A stretch of DNA of 64,000 bases from Terebella lapidaria. Lineage: Eukaryota > Annelida > Polychaeta > Terebellida > Terebellidae. The DNA lies in assembly GCA_949152475.1 (NCBI GenBank), contig OX424570.1:18224694-18288693 (forward strand). The letters run 5' to 3'. The translations under genes were made by a program, and so were the position numbers. Positions 23,760 to 33,539 of the stretch are shown here, in pieces. Below the pieces are notes generated by a model. It saw only the letters and a list, made by a program, of their open reading frames with translations, had not been told where the DNA came from and searched no databases. The stretch's first letter is position 1, and the number at the start of each line of letters is the position of its first letter.

Positions 23760-24347
23760 ATGGAACTCTGGGTAAAGCAGAATCCAGAGAGCACCGTTCA
23801 GGAGCATGTACTCAAAGCCGTCAAAACAACAGTGAAAAGTTCACCAGTGTCGACAAGATTTGCAAGAGTTTATGGCGACCGAATTACTCAAGGCAGCATG
23901 CAAGGGAATTCTGAAAATACTTCCAGAATTTATGAAGTAGTTCCAGCCAAATCGAGCGGGAAAGTAACACCCCCGCCCCCGTATGATCCCTACTGTTTGG
24001 TGGATCCGAAGTCCTGCAGAAACGCATACGATCCAGAGACACCAAAATCTCGTGAGAATTCATCAATGAGTGACTCGGATAAAGGAGACTTGAGTGGTAA
24101 ACGCGAGACTTACCTCCCATTGGCCCTGGTTGTGACCATCTGTTTCAACTGTCCAATCGGATTATTCGCTGTTATGACGTCATACTCCGCCATGAAATCA
24201 TTCGAGCGGAACGACGTGAAAAGTGGGAGGTTCAAAGCCAAGGTTTCCGTGGTGATATCCATGGTTGCCATGGTAGCCACGCTAGCAATCATGGCTGGCG
24301 TTGTGATGTACGTGGCTCATAACAAACGGACAGTAACCTGGCCATGA
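23760..24347 (+). CDS. CD225/dispanin family two-pass membrane protein
   Basis: Uninterrupted 195-codon frame. Acceptor-like sites stand upstream (at 23722 and 23754). An in-frame stop at 23727-23729 makes this ATG the first usable one. Residues 1-115 are polar and disordered with a PPPPYDP motif (a possible WW-domain ligand). Then comes a CD225 domain: a first hydrophobic segment (about 118-138, LPLALVVTICFNCPIGLFAV), a loop SYSAMKSFERNDVKSG with the usual small/basic pattern and a conserved-type Ala/Ser turn, and a second membrane segment (about 158-185). Family members (IFITM, PRRT, SYNDIG, TMEM233-like) are membrane proteins acting in vesicle fusion, antiviral restriction or synapses. Which subgroup this joins is unclear. 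The Cys pair near the first segment could be palmitoylated, as in IFITMs. A 5' non-coding exon is likely. Confidence 0.85.
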   Translation: MELWVKQNPESTVQEHVLKAVKTTVKSSPVSTRFARVYGDRITQGSMQGNSENTSRIYEVVPAKSSGKVTPPPPYDPYCLVDPKSCRNAYDPETPKSRENSSMSDSDKGDLSGKRETYLPLALVVTICFNCPIGLFAVMTSYSAMKSFERNDVKSGRFKAKVSVVISMVAMVATLAIMAGVVMYVAHNKRTVTWP

Positions 24348-24548
24348 TAATGGACTCAGATTTTAATATTTATTCAGATAATTTATTTATTTATTATTTT
24401 TGGCGAGAAGGGGAGGGGAATGATTGGATAAGCAAACCCGCTAGATTGTTCTGATTGTATATTATATAACCCATGCCTTGTATTCGTTGCCATCCAGTTG
24501 TTGTCAAAGACGAATAGTTCATTTTTATATTGCTGATTAGTTCATTTT

Positions 24549-25362
24549 AAGGTTAACGACCCTATGATCCGTTAAATATTGCCGTGGTGTTGCATCCATC
24601 GTCCGACTCTCCGCCGCCCGTCCGTTCACATTTTTATCTTTAAAGTTTAAGGTCGGGTCTTCCTGAAATTCTGCACAAAAATACCTTAAAATGATGCCAG
24701 GCTTTTTCTTATGGCGGCCATATTTGACAAAAAAACGCTCAATTTTGGACTTGGACGGTCATTATCTCGAAAACTGTCCAATCAATTTTGGGATTTTTGT
24801 TACATAAAATTCCACTTATGTACCTCTGTGATGTGTATGAGTTTGGTTGCCCTTGGTGGCCATTTTGATTTTTTGACTGGACTCAAATCACGCTGCTATC
24901 TATTTTAAGCCATTTCCAGAGGGGAAAACATTTCACCCTTGAAATTAACATATAGGAATTCCTATAGGCACAACTTATGTCTGATGCGGAATGTGTAAAT
25001 TGGTCCCGGTGGGCTAAATGCTTGTATCTAGCCTAGAGGTGAGGAATTTGTTATAAGCTTATAAAATGTCATTATGTGACACATATTTTGGTGACCTTGA
25101 ACTTGACCATAGACGACATTGAAGGCTAAATCGTAATGTCTCGCCTGTCCATAATTGTGTAAAACTGTCCTCTATTGATACAATACTTGTGGATAGAGCT
25201 CATATGTTTGTATCCTAGATATATAGAAAGTGATATGTAACACACTTCATGATGACAATAAAGTAAAAAAATTAAACTTGATTGGTAAATCTCAAGGTCA
25301 CTTATTTCACCTGTAATGCTTAAAACCAAAACTGTCCGGTAGCCTATCTTAGCCCTCGGGCA
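24549..25362. mobile_element. GTTACCGGAC-family element, copy 4, short and diverged
   Basis: It starts aaggttaacgaccctatgat and ends aactgtccggtagcctatct with ttagccctcgggc. It carries the ccgcccgtccg and tatggcggccat words. It lies in the 3' flank of the CD225 gene; the interval 24348-24548 is probably its 3' UTR. Confidence 0.55.
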
Positions 25363-25969
25363 AAATTTTAAACAATGACAACTGTATGGTACCTTATAGC
25401 TTTCAATTATTCTCATTGTCTGTATTTCATCACACATTCATTTTATGTTTACACTGTGATCAAATAAACATACATAATACAAATGTAATCAAGTGTTGTT
25501 TTCGGCTTGGATTCGTAAGCACTTGTTATCTTTATAATATTACATTACATGTGTGATTGATTATCTGAAGTGTTATAACATCTACACAAATAATTGTCAA
25601 AACAATATCAGATATTATGTGAGAGACGTAACTGTGAAAACAGCAACAACAACAACTATTGAACGAATTGCTTGTTTTGACAGCAGATGACACACAGAAA
25701 GCGTTTCATTTATAAGCTAGACAATAAATCGTATCATCATATGATCGTCCGGTCATTTGTTGGTATTTACAGCTCTCCTGGCCAGGAAAATAAACCGGAA
25801 CGAAGGATTCAGACTTCCATGGTGAGTACTTGTATACACGAACGGTATCACACAAAATATGCTGAAGATATTGCACCTAGTATTGCAAGTATTTCATTTT
25901 CATATTATTACACACCTTATAAACACACTGGCTATTATTGCCATAATTGAGGTAAATTTCAGCAGATTT
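25363..25969 (+). other. Intergenic sequence with one exon-like block (25773-25821)
   Basis: Within otherwise AT-rich sequence, a 49-bp block is bounded by an acceptor-like tatttacag and a strong donor (CATG|GTGAGT). It could be a 5' non-coding exon of the zinc-finger gene at 27178, whose coding exon starts after an acceptor-like ctcgacag. The link is speculative. Confidence 0.3.
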
Positions 25970-26830
25970 CAGCCATAAGTTCAGTAGAAATGTCTTTATG
26001 GTTTTGTCAAGCATTAAGTTTCACTTTTCGGGTTCCGCATGATAACTTCAGTTTGCCTGGACGCTTCTTTGCCAAATTTTCGCCCCTGGTCAGAAATGTT
26101 GAGTAGAAGAAGCCTATTGTTTTTGAGCTGGCTCTGGGGTCCGTGAGGATGAAATCAATGTTTCCGTTTTCCGGATGATCACATAAGAAGTCAGAGAATG
26201 AGTCCATTGATTTTGAGGCCGACCCGCCAAATGACCATCGAAATACATGTAGTTGTATCTGAGTCAATATACATGATCTAATGATGCTTCTTGCATATCT
26301 CGGAAACTGTGCAATGTAGAGCCGCATGAACGGACGATATTTTCGAACTAGTGGCCCTAGACAAACATATCTGAGAGGTATTAGGGATCACCTTTGTCCT
26401 TGACCTTAATTTTTTGTTGTTGCCGAGTTGCCATTCTTCATTTTCATCGATATTTCGGAAACAGTGCATCGTAGAGCAAGGCAAACGTTTTCTTTCAGAC
26501 TTGTTACCCCCAAAATCATGTCTTAGAAATATTGGGGATGAACCTTGACTTTGAACTGGAATCTTTTTAGCCGTGTCGGCATTTACCATTTTCATCGATA
26601 TCTCGGAAAAGGTGCTTCGTAGAGCGTATGTCGTTCTGACTTGTCGCCCTAGACAGATACGGCTATCAACTTCGTCCGTAACTTACATGTAAATGCATGC
26701 ATGTCTTAGATGTTTCGTTGGGATCTCCGCCCTTGACCATGTTTCTCCTGAGATAACATTTTGTTTTTCTAGTGCTTCAAACCGATATGCCCCCAGGGCC
26801 TTCAGGCCTTGACGTCTGTTTTTTGTGCGT
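25970..26830 (-). mobile_element. Old, inverted copy of the 147-bp-repeat element
   Basis: Read on the minus strand it begins acgtcaaggcctgaagg, contains diverged units (tcgatgaaaatg, acgatgcactgtttccg-like, ctaagacatga) and ends aaccataaagacatttc. This is the same order as the element at 54848-57660. Only a few units remain. Confidence 0.6.
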
Positions 26831-27070
26831 TGCGAGAATAGTAGTCTTAGTATGACCATTATTCTGTCTAGTGTAGATCTGCGTACTGCCGTACATCCTC
26901 AGCTAGTGGTAACGATGTATTGATCTAAGCTGTATTGCTTCCTCATGCATGCAAAATGAGTACGGCCATACAGTGAAGCGTACATGAATGGTACTTTAAC
27001 TAGGTCATATCCGGCGAGCTGGTAGCCGGCTCCATACAGCTGCTTGACCCGAGCAAACTCAGTTGTGCGC

Positions 27071-27078
27071 TATAAATA
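27071..27078 (+). promoter_or_regulatory. Candidate TATA box of the 15-finger gene
   Basis: tataaata stands about 107 bp before the ATG at 27178, with an initiator-like gtcagtgt about 30 bp downstream. An alternative is that the ATG exon is internal, since ctcgacag just before it could be a splice acceptor. Confidence 0.4.
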
Positions 27079-27177
27079 AATGGTTGGCCGTTTGCCATTG
27101 GTCAGTGTACGTTCGTATCATTAGACACCGAGAGAAATAAGCGTGTATTTTCATTTTTATGCCTTCCTCGACAGAGA

Positions 27178-28695
27178 ATGGAGAAGTCGGACCATCGAGG
27201 CAAGATGAGTGATGATACAGCGATGGGAGAATATGTTCAACATAGCGAAAACCACAATGATGAGGATATCATGATGATAAGTGATGATGATTGTGAGGGG
27301 GATGGGACTGCAGATGGACACCAAACGGACGAGGACAGTGATTATGATCGGGAAGATGGAAGCCAGACAGACAGTGATAGTGATGGTGGAAAAACCAATA
27401 AATCAGCCTCATCTTCATCGGGTGTAAACAAGAACCAACACACTTGTCAAGAATGTGGAAAAAGTTTTCCATACCCACACCGCTTGCGCAATCACATGCG
27501 AATACACACAGGAGAGAAGCCTTTCAAATGTTCAACGTGTGGCGCCAACTTCGCATCGGACAGTAATCTCTACATACACAAAAGAACGCATACTGGAGAA
27601 AAACCGTACAAATGCCAGTACTGTGGCAAACGTTTCAGCACACAAGGCAACATGACAAAACACGAACGCATACACACAGGGGAGAAACCATTCGAATGTT
27701 CAATATGTGCCAAACAGTTCACGGGCTCTGGAGATTTAGGAAAACATATGAAAAGACACACGAACGAGAAACGACACAAATGCACCATTTGTGACAAAGC
27801 TTTCACATCGAGTGGAGAATTGAAGAAACATCTCGCCATACACTCTGGCGAGAAACCTTTCAAATGTTCAATATGTGAGAAAGCGTTTGCCACTGCAGCC
27901 TACCTGAGGTTGCATAAAAGAAGTCATTCCGATGATAGGCCATTTGAATGTCCGATTTGCGGCAAGAGTTTCAAGACGAATGGACTGAGGGATCATCTCC
28001 ATGCACACGCGGGCGTCAAGAACTTTCAATGTTCCATCTGCGATAAAACGTTCGTGCGTCCAAGTGAACTGAAATCGCACATGAGGATTCACTCAGATGA
28101 ACGGCCATTTTCTTGTACTTTTTGTTATAAACGTTTTCGTCATTCAACGGGTCTGCAAAATCACCTTAATACGATTCACAAGAAGGAACGACCTCATGAG
28201 TGCATCGTATGTTCCAAGAAGTTCAGTTCCTCTTCTAACCTATCAACACACATGCGTTGTCACACAGGCGCCCAACCATTCACCTGTACGACTTGTGGCA
28301 AAGCCTTCAGCCAGAAGATCAACCTCAAAACGCACATCCGTACTCATACGGGTGAACGCCCTTTCAAATGTACAACATGTGACAAAGCATTCAAGGACAG
28401 CGGCACTCTCACGAAACACAACAGAACCCATACGGGTGAGACCCCGTACAAGTGTTCTGTGTGTGGGAAGGGCTTCAAGGTCAGTGGCCACTTGACCACC
28501 CACATGCGAATCCACACTGGAGAGAAGCCATTTGAATGCGATACTTGCGGGAAAGCGTTCAGTGAGCCAGGTCATCTAAAAGGACATATCCGCATACATA
28601 CAGGCGAAAAACCTTACCCTTGTCCAACGTGCGACAAGTCTTTTCGATTTCCTCATCAACTTAAATGTCACATTCTTACACATGAAAAGAAGTGA
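27178..28695 (+). CDS. C2H2 zinc-finger protein with 15 fingers
   Basis: Single uninterrupted frame of 505 codons. Residues 1-85 are acidic (many Asp/Glu/Ser, no KRAB, SCAN, BTB or ZAD domain). From about residue 87 to the end run 15 tandem fingers of the C-x2-C-x12-H-x3-4-H type with TGEKPF/Y-like linkers. Finger 7 is one residue short (CPICGKSFKTNGLRDHLHAH) and finger 9 has H-x4-H. Linkers between fingers 6-9 are divergent (SDDRPF, GVKNF, SDERPF, KKERPH), which suggests two DNA-binding blocks. It is expected to be a nuclear sequence-specific DNA-binding protein; the target is unknown. It shares unusual finger wording (CSTCGANF) with the large gene at 47748, so the two are probably paralogues. 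No breaks are seen. Confidence 0.95.
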   Translation: MEKSDHRGKMSDDTAMGEYVQHSENHNDEDIMMISDDDCEGDGTADGHQTDEDSDYDREDGSQTDSDSDGGKTNKSASSSSGVNKNQHTCQECGKSFPYPHRLRNHMRIHTGEKPFKCSTCGANFASDSNLYIHKRTHTGEKPYKCQYCGKRFSTQGNMTKHERIHTGEKPFECSICAKQFTGSGDLGKHMKRHTNEKRHKCTICDKAFTSSGELKKHLAIHSGEKPFKCSICEKAFATAAYLRLHKRSHSDDRPFECPICGKSFKTNGLRDHLHAHAGVKNFQCSICDKTFVRPSELKSHMRIHSDERPFSCTFCYKRFRHSTGLQNHLNTIHKKERPHECIVCSKKFSSSSNLSTHMRCHTGAQPFTCTTCGKAFSQKINLKTHIRTHTGERPFKCTTCDKAFKDSGTLTKHNRTHTGETPYKCSVCGKGFKVSGHLTTHMRIHTGEKPFECDTCGKAFSEPGHLKGHIRIHTGEKPYPCPTCDKSFRFPHQLKCHILTHEKK

Positions 28696-28824
28696 AATTA
28701 CCCGAGGGGATGTCACCTATCGTCACTCATCTATCTTCTCGATGAACTTAGCTATATCAAGATTTTCGACTTGTCCTAATTGATAACAATGCCATAAAAG
28801 TTTGTGTATTCATTTGTGTGTGAA

Positions 28825-28830
28825 ATTAAA
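28825..28830 (+). promoter_or_regulatory. Likely poly(A) signal ATTAAA of the 15-finger gene
   Basis: ATTAAA stands about 130 bp after the stop codon and is the first poly(A)-signal variant in the 3' flank. Confidence 0.45.
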
Positions 28831-29601
28831 GTGATTTACACGTTTTAAAGACACTTAGGTATTTTACTTCAAAGGTGTTATTCATATTATTGTTTTGATG
28901 ATGAATTTTAAGTTTAAAAAAAAAAAAAAAATGTGTATTTGTATGTACATATCTGATATTTGTGTTTGGTCAAAGCTGATTAGGTTTGTGGATGGTTTGT
29001 AGTGATATTTGTATGGATCGTCGAATCAGAAGGCATCCATCAGAAGTTGATAACACGTCTCCACAGCTAAGCAGGGATTTTGAGCGCACTGCATGACATA
29101 ATGAAAATGTACATAGTGTATATATTTTGTGAATGCCATGTAACTTCATGTATATCATGTATAGACCTAAATTATTGATATATAATGCCAACACTTTACC
29201 GAATTTTGCTCACTCTCATACCTCCACAATGATGGATTGATTCTACATAAGCTTCAACGAGGGACCTATTCAGAGGGGTTACAATTTGAAATGGTTCCGA
29301 TTAGTTCTAAACTCTTGAACAATCATCGATATGCAATAGTGTATGTCCATCAGTCCGTTGTGAATAAACAAAATCGCAGAAATATGTCTCGTCGGTTTGT
29401 TCTTTTTTTTTTTTTTTTTACTAGAAATTGATTTCAGTGAAGATGCTCAATGAAGTCCAATTTTGCATGTACAAAAACCGTCCCCTGGTGGCAAAGACCG
29501 TACCCTTTTTTCTGCATACTTCAAACATTTCCTGTGACAATGCAGGCCTATAGAAAGGTAATCAGTATAACGACATTTAAGTGCATGGAATAACAAATTG
29601 A
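28831..29601. other. Intergenic, nothing recognised
   Basis: AT-rich sequence with A and T homopolymers (near 28917 and 29402). No gene, TIR or tandem unit was found. Confidence 0.5.
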
Positions 29602-29855
29602 TTCGATTCTATTAGTGTATATCATAATCTGTCCCACAACCTATCGATGTTATTTTATTGAATGTGCGGTTTGAAGAGTTTGCTTTTGAATTGATTCCCG
29701 TTGATAATAATGATTGTGGAATCAATATCCGTCTGTTTCATGCATATTAGCCACATCCTTTGATATATATTGTCTCTAATTTAAAAACATTGACAATTAC
29801 TAGCAGCAGAAAGTTGATAAGTTAGTTGAGTAGTGCAGGGGCCAAGCAGTAAAAC

Positions 29856-31325
29856 CACTGGGTGTAAACGGTGCAGTGATAAATTTTCGCTGTAAGGGCG
29901 CGGTTCGTAATCTGCAAGGGCGAAGGAACGTTTCCGGTTTTTTCTGGGCCTTGATAACCATTCTGTGCACATTATATTCCACATGGAGAGGAATTTCCGG
30001 AAATCTTTGGTTGGTACGAGTTTTTATTATTGTGAATGATGGGTGTGAACGATCATAACAAATAATATTATACTCGCTTTTTGAAGTAATTCTCAATTTG
30101 TATGTACCATTCACTGTGTTTTTTAAAGGAACTCCAAAGATCAGAATATATCCAGATATTATCGAACCAGATAAATATATATCAAATCAGTACCGAATGT
30201 GAATATTTGGGTATGTTTTGTTGGATATTGAAGCGTATTTACGTGAATTACCTCAGTATTTTTGATGTTGATATGTTCGTAGTGCTGCATGGGCCGTTCA
30301 TAGCGGTTACAGGGCGTTGCATGTAATTTCGTAGCAGTGAAATGGCCCCGTAGTCAATGCTTTCAGTAATAACTATGTTTGTGTTGACGATCACCGTGTT
30401 GTCAATATATCACTGAATACCTACACCACAATAAATATTTTTTTCCATATTTTTGCAGAGAAAAATGGCTGATCTATACCGGTGTTATCACTGTACATCT
30501 GTGTACGATGACCTGACAGAGCTTGTTATCCACAACAAAGCTCAACATGATGACAAGCAGGTCAACTTCAGTCTTCTTCTAACAGTGGATCAAACGTTTG
30601 CCAAGCATTCTATTTCCAAAACCATGTCAATGACTTTCCGCAAAATGCAACCGTACACTTCGAATCAGGGAAACTGATTTTTAGGGAAAAACCCGAATTT
30701 TGATTCAGCTACATGTATATATCACATTCAAGTAAATACACCAAACAGGCCGAAACACCAGTGAAAATAACCAAAGATGACATTTTTGACGAAACGTTGC
30801 CAGATCGGACAGGCTAACTGCCCTTACCGCATCACGAACTGCCCATTAAGCACTACGAACATAGCACCTGGCGCCTTGTCAACACTACGAACATGTTTAC
30901 ATTTCATTCTATGATTTCCTGGCGATCTTAATGCTTGAATCAGCGCAAAATCATATGCTATCTAATCAATCAGATATATACTGACGTCTTAATCATTTTG
31001 TTCGGCTAAATTGACAAAATGACACGATTAATAGCCTGTCAATGTTTTTTCAATAATAAACTCACAAGAAATACGTGTAAGTGAAGTGATAGAGTGGTAA
31101 TTATGGTCTATACTCTCAAGTGTACACATGTATAACAAATCTATTCACCAATACATTGTTATTTCACAACATGTTCCCGAAACACAGCACAGAAATGAAA
31201 AACAAACCTTCACATTCCCGTGTTGATCCTGGGTTTTTTTTCCAGTTTCCAAGGCTGGCCCATGCAGATTTACGAACCGCGCCCTTACAGCGAAAAATTT
31301 ATCACTGCACCGTTTACACCCAGTG
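29856..31325 (+). mobile_element. CAC-ended TIR element with 5-bp target duplication AAAAC
   Basis: The left end cactgggtgtaaacggtgca and its inverse at the right (31306-31325) continue as near-perfect inverted repeats for about 60 bp. The flanking aaaac is duplicated (29851-29855 and 31326-31330). The corresponding site in copy A of the duplication lacks the element. Termini resemble those of the 14048-16309 element (CAC followed by a GGGT/GGTG-TAA word). It carries one exon-like reading frame at 30465. The internal 820-1000 bp right of that frame shows nothing clear. Confidence 0.85.
30465..30677 (+). CDS. Orphan C2H2-type finger frame inside the CAC-ended element
   Basis: The frame opens at an ATG seven bases after a polypyrimidine-AG acceptor (ag at 30457-30458). 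It reads MADLYRCYHCTSVYDDLTEL, then VIHNKAQHDDKQVNFSL. The C-x2-C-x12-H-x4-H pattern is a single zinc finger. After about residue 45 the second reading frame looks more protein-like (QNATVHFESGKLIF), so a frameshift in this remnant is possible. It may be the N-terminal finger of the element's own transposase or a captured host exon. I do not recognise the full protein. Confidence 0.4.
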   Translation: MADLYRCYHCTSVYDDLTELVIHNKAQHDDKQVNFSLLLTVDQTFAKHSISKTMSMTFRKMQPYTSNQGN

Positions 31326-31735
31326 AAAACAACAAAAAAGTATTTGCTCTTACATGAACGAACATGGGATTCATGGTTAATTTGTTTTTATACATACTAT
31401 GGAATTCCCATTACGAACCGCGAGCTGCGACCTGCGACTTGCATACTGCGACCTGCGAACTGCGACCTGCAAGCTAGTATAGAAACGAGAAATGGTATCG
31501 TATATATGGCTTATTCCGTAGTAAACCATGGTTTAATACGGAAAATGTATATAGACCTACCAAATATTTAAGTTGTATTTTGTTGCACACAGGTCGCAGT
31601 TTGTAACGTGAGCTCGCAGGTCGCAGTTTGTACCTCGCAGTTTAACCTCGCAGGTCGCAGTTTCACCTCGCACGGTCGCAGTTTTTACCTCGCAGGTCGC
31701 AGTTATAGCTCGCAGGTCACATGTCTGTATCAGTA

Positions 31736-32388
31736 CACTGCTCAAAACATTATAAGGATATTTTTCCTTAGATTTACCTTAGGTTTGAATTGGTAGACCC
31801 CATTCATGGAATTCTGTATTTTATTCACACAGTAATCAATAAATATTCTACAGTTGCTGTTGCTTAGCAACAAATGTTGAAATAAAGCAATTAACATTGT
31901 TGAGCACCGGGTTATAAGACTATGGCTGGGTGAATTTTTGCTCAAAATCCTGACGCAATTAATCCTTGTACATGATGCGAACTCGCCGCCCACTCAGTAT
32001 ACCGCCACGATGGCAAAATATGGGTTGCCTAACAGATGGTGCTACACAGGCTGATGTTGCACGAAGCTATGGAGTGTCACAGTCTGTGATATCCCGACTC
32101 GTCAGAGATATCAGAGCACAAAGGCAGTCACTACAGCGAGGGGTTCACATACCCATTATTGTCGTTTTGACGTTTTTGACATAAATTTGTCATTTATTTT
32201 CGCTAACCATGTTGTGCGCTCAGCAGGACATTTCTATCCCAAAAATACTTTTTCATTGCACTTTGTTAATCGTTATTTGTTATAATGTCCAGTACAAATA
32301 AATATATGTCACACAACAGTAGTTGCTTGATTGCGAGTCATATAATTCGCATAGCTGGGAAAATATCCTTATAATGTTTTGAACAGTG
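31736..32388 (+). mobile_element. Tc1/mariner deletion derivative keeping the transposase N-terminus
   Basis: Ends cactgctcaaaacattataa and ttataatgttttgaacagtg, with TA on both sides (31734-31735 and 32389-32390). The interior codes a helix-turn-helix segment and then jumps to the right-hand non-coding arm shared with the MITE at 11927-12233. Confidence 0.85.
31972..32145 (+). pseudogene. Tc1-type transposase DNA-binding domain remnant
   Basis: It reads RWQNMGCLTDGATQADVARS then YGVSQSVISRLVRDIRAQ. This is the paired-like HTH found at the start of Tc1/mariner transposases. The DDE catalytic domain is absent, deleted in this copy. Confidence 0.8.
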
Positions 32389-32687
32389 TATAGCTCGCAG
32401 TACGCAGGTAACAGCTCGCGGTTCGTAATGGGATTTCCATAACATACATATACGGTAAATACATGTACATTCTTCGTGTGTATATTTTTTCATTTTTCAT
32501 TATTAATGTACTGGGGCATCACATTCCAAATCAATATCATGATATTCAAGGTCCTGTACCAATCGATATCATTAAAGTATTCTCAATTTAATTCATTCAC
32601 ACCTGGGAGAGGAACAGTTATTTTTTGCTGTAGGCCTAATTGATACAGATTTCAGCATTGTAATATTCCAGTACGTAAAAACGAATC

Positions 32688-32775
32688 CATCACCACCGCT
32701 TAAAACAACAGTTGCATCGACCGTTTTTTTTCTGATCTGGATCTTGCCCATGGATTCTGGAATGTCCCGTTGGAA
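32688..32775 (-). pseudogene. Decayed duplicate of the exon at 23033-23137
   Basis: It matches the 3' two thirds of the candidate exon (NGTFQNPWARSRSE block) but has two extra A-rich codon bases' worth of expansion, a premature stop in the LLL region and a weaker donor (GCG|GTGGTG). The ATG side is missing. Confidence 0.55.
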
Positions 32776-33539
32776 CATACCAAACCGAAAGCGGTGTAAA
32801 CAAGTGACATCTAGACCCATTTTTAATATTTACCAAATGTATTCATTCTGCAGTAGCTTTATTTTGTCTATAGAATGGCAATTCACGAAAAAGTTGGCTT
32901 AAATCATATATTATTTGTTCAAATTGAGTTGCTAAAACCAACTAAGGTTCAAACATGACTCTTACCTTTTTTCCATCAATCTACTGTCTCGTGACGTCAT
33001 TGGTATTAGTCTTGAAACCATGACAATTGGCAATTTCGGCAAGCAAGTCATTCACTACCCAGTATTTTCACACATGTGTAACTGTGACTTTCTGAGTGAC
33101 TGCCCTGGGATTATGGGGACACCCGAAAACGAGTTCCAACTTCCAAGTTCCGCGTTTAAAGTTCTAAGAAAAAGGTGTCGTTGGTGTTCAGTCAGTATTT
33201 CTGCACATGCCACGCTTTTTCGAGAGCTCTTCGAACATTGAGTCTAAAAGTTGCTGAGAAGGGATGATGGCTTGAAGGCGCAGCACCGCTATATGTTACA
33301 CGTTCGAATAAATAATAAATATCAACTTATATTAAATATTTGTTCAGTCATCAACTGCATAGTTCGTTGGTGATGCCTGAACAGTTATTTATGTAACGCG
33401 GTGGGCGTCGTATTTACTAGAACTAAAACAGTAACAGTCCGTCCGTCATACATCACATCATAACACATCAACAACATCATCATCATCATCGTCATACAAC
33501 ATAGCCTATACATTAGTTATGGTAGCCGTTTGCGGAACC
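32776..33539. other. No gene recognised
   Basis: Mixed-composition sequence between the duplication and the retroelement, with a cat/atc-rich stretch near 33450-33490. The left boundary of the retroelement cannot be fixed here. Confidence 0.4.

Larger units (their letters stand above)
31398..32441. mobile_element. Foldback-like TIR element with 6-bp target duplication ACATAC
   Basis: Ends tatggaattcccattacgaa and the inverse of tatggaaatcccattacgaa, continuing ccgcgagctg. acatac stands on both sides (31392-31397 and 32442-32447). The arms contain many irregular copies of cgacctgcga / tcgcaggtcgcag (31425-31475 and 31590-31720), as in foldback elements. It hosts the Tc1 derivative at 31736. 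Confidence 0.75.
29602..32775. repeat. Segmental duplication, copy B, split by two transposons
   Basis: Matches to copy A (22425-23110) occur at 29602-29850, 31331-31391 and 32448-32775. They are separated exactly by the TIR elements at 29856-31325 and 31398-32441. The order and orientation of the three pieces are those of copy A. Confidence 0.8.
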
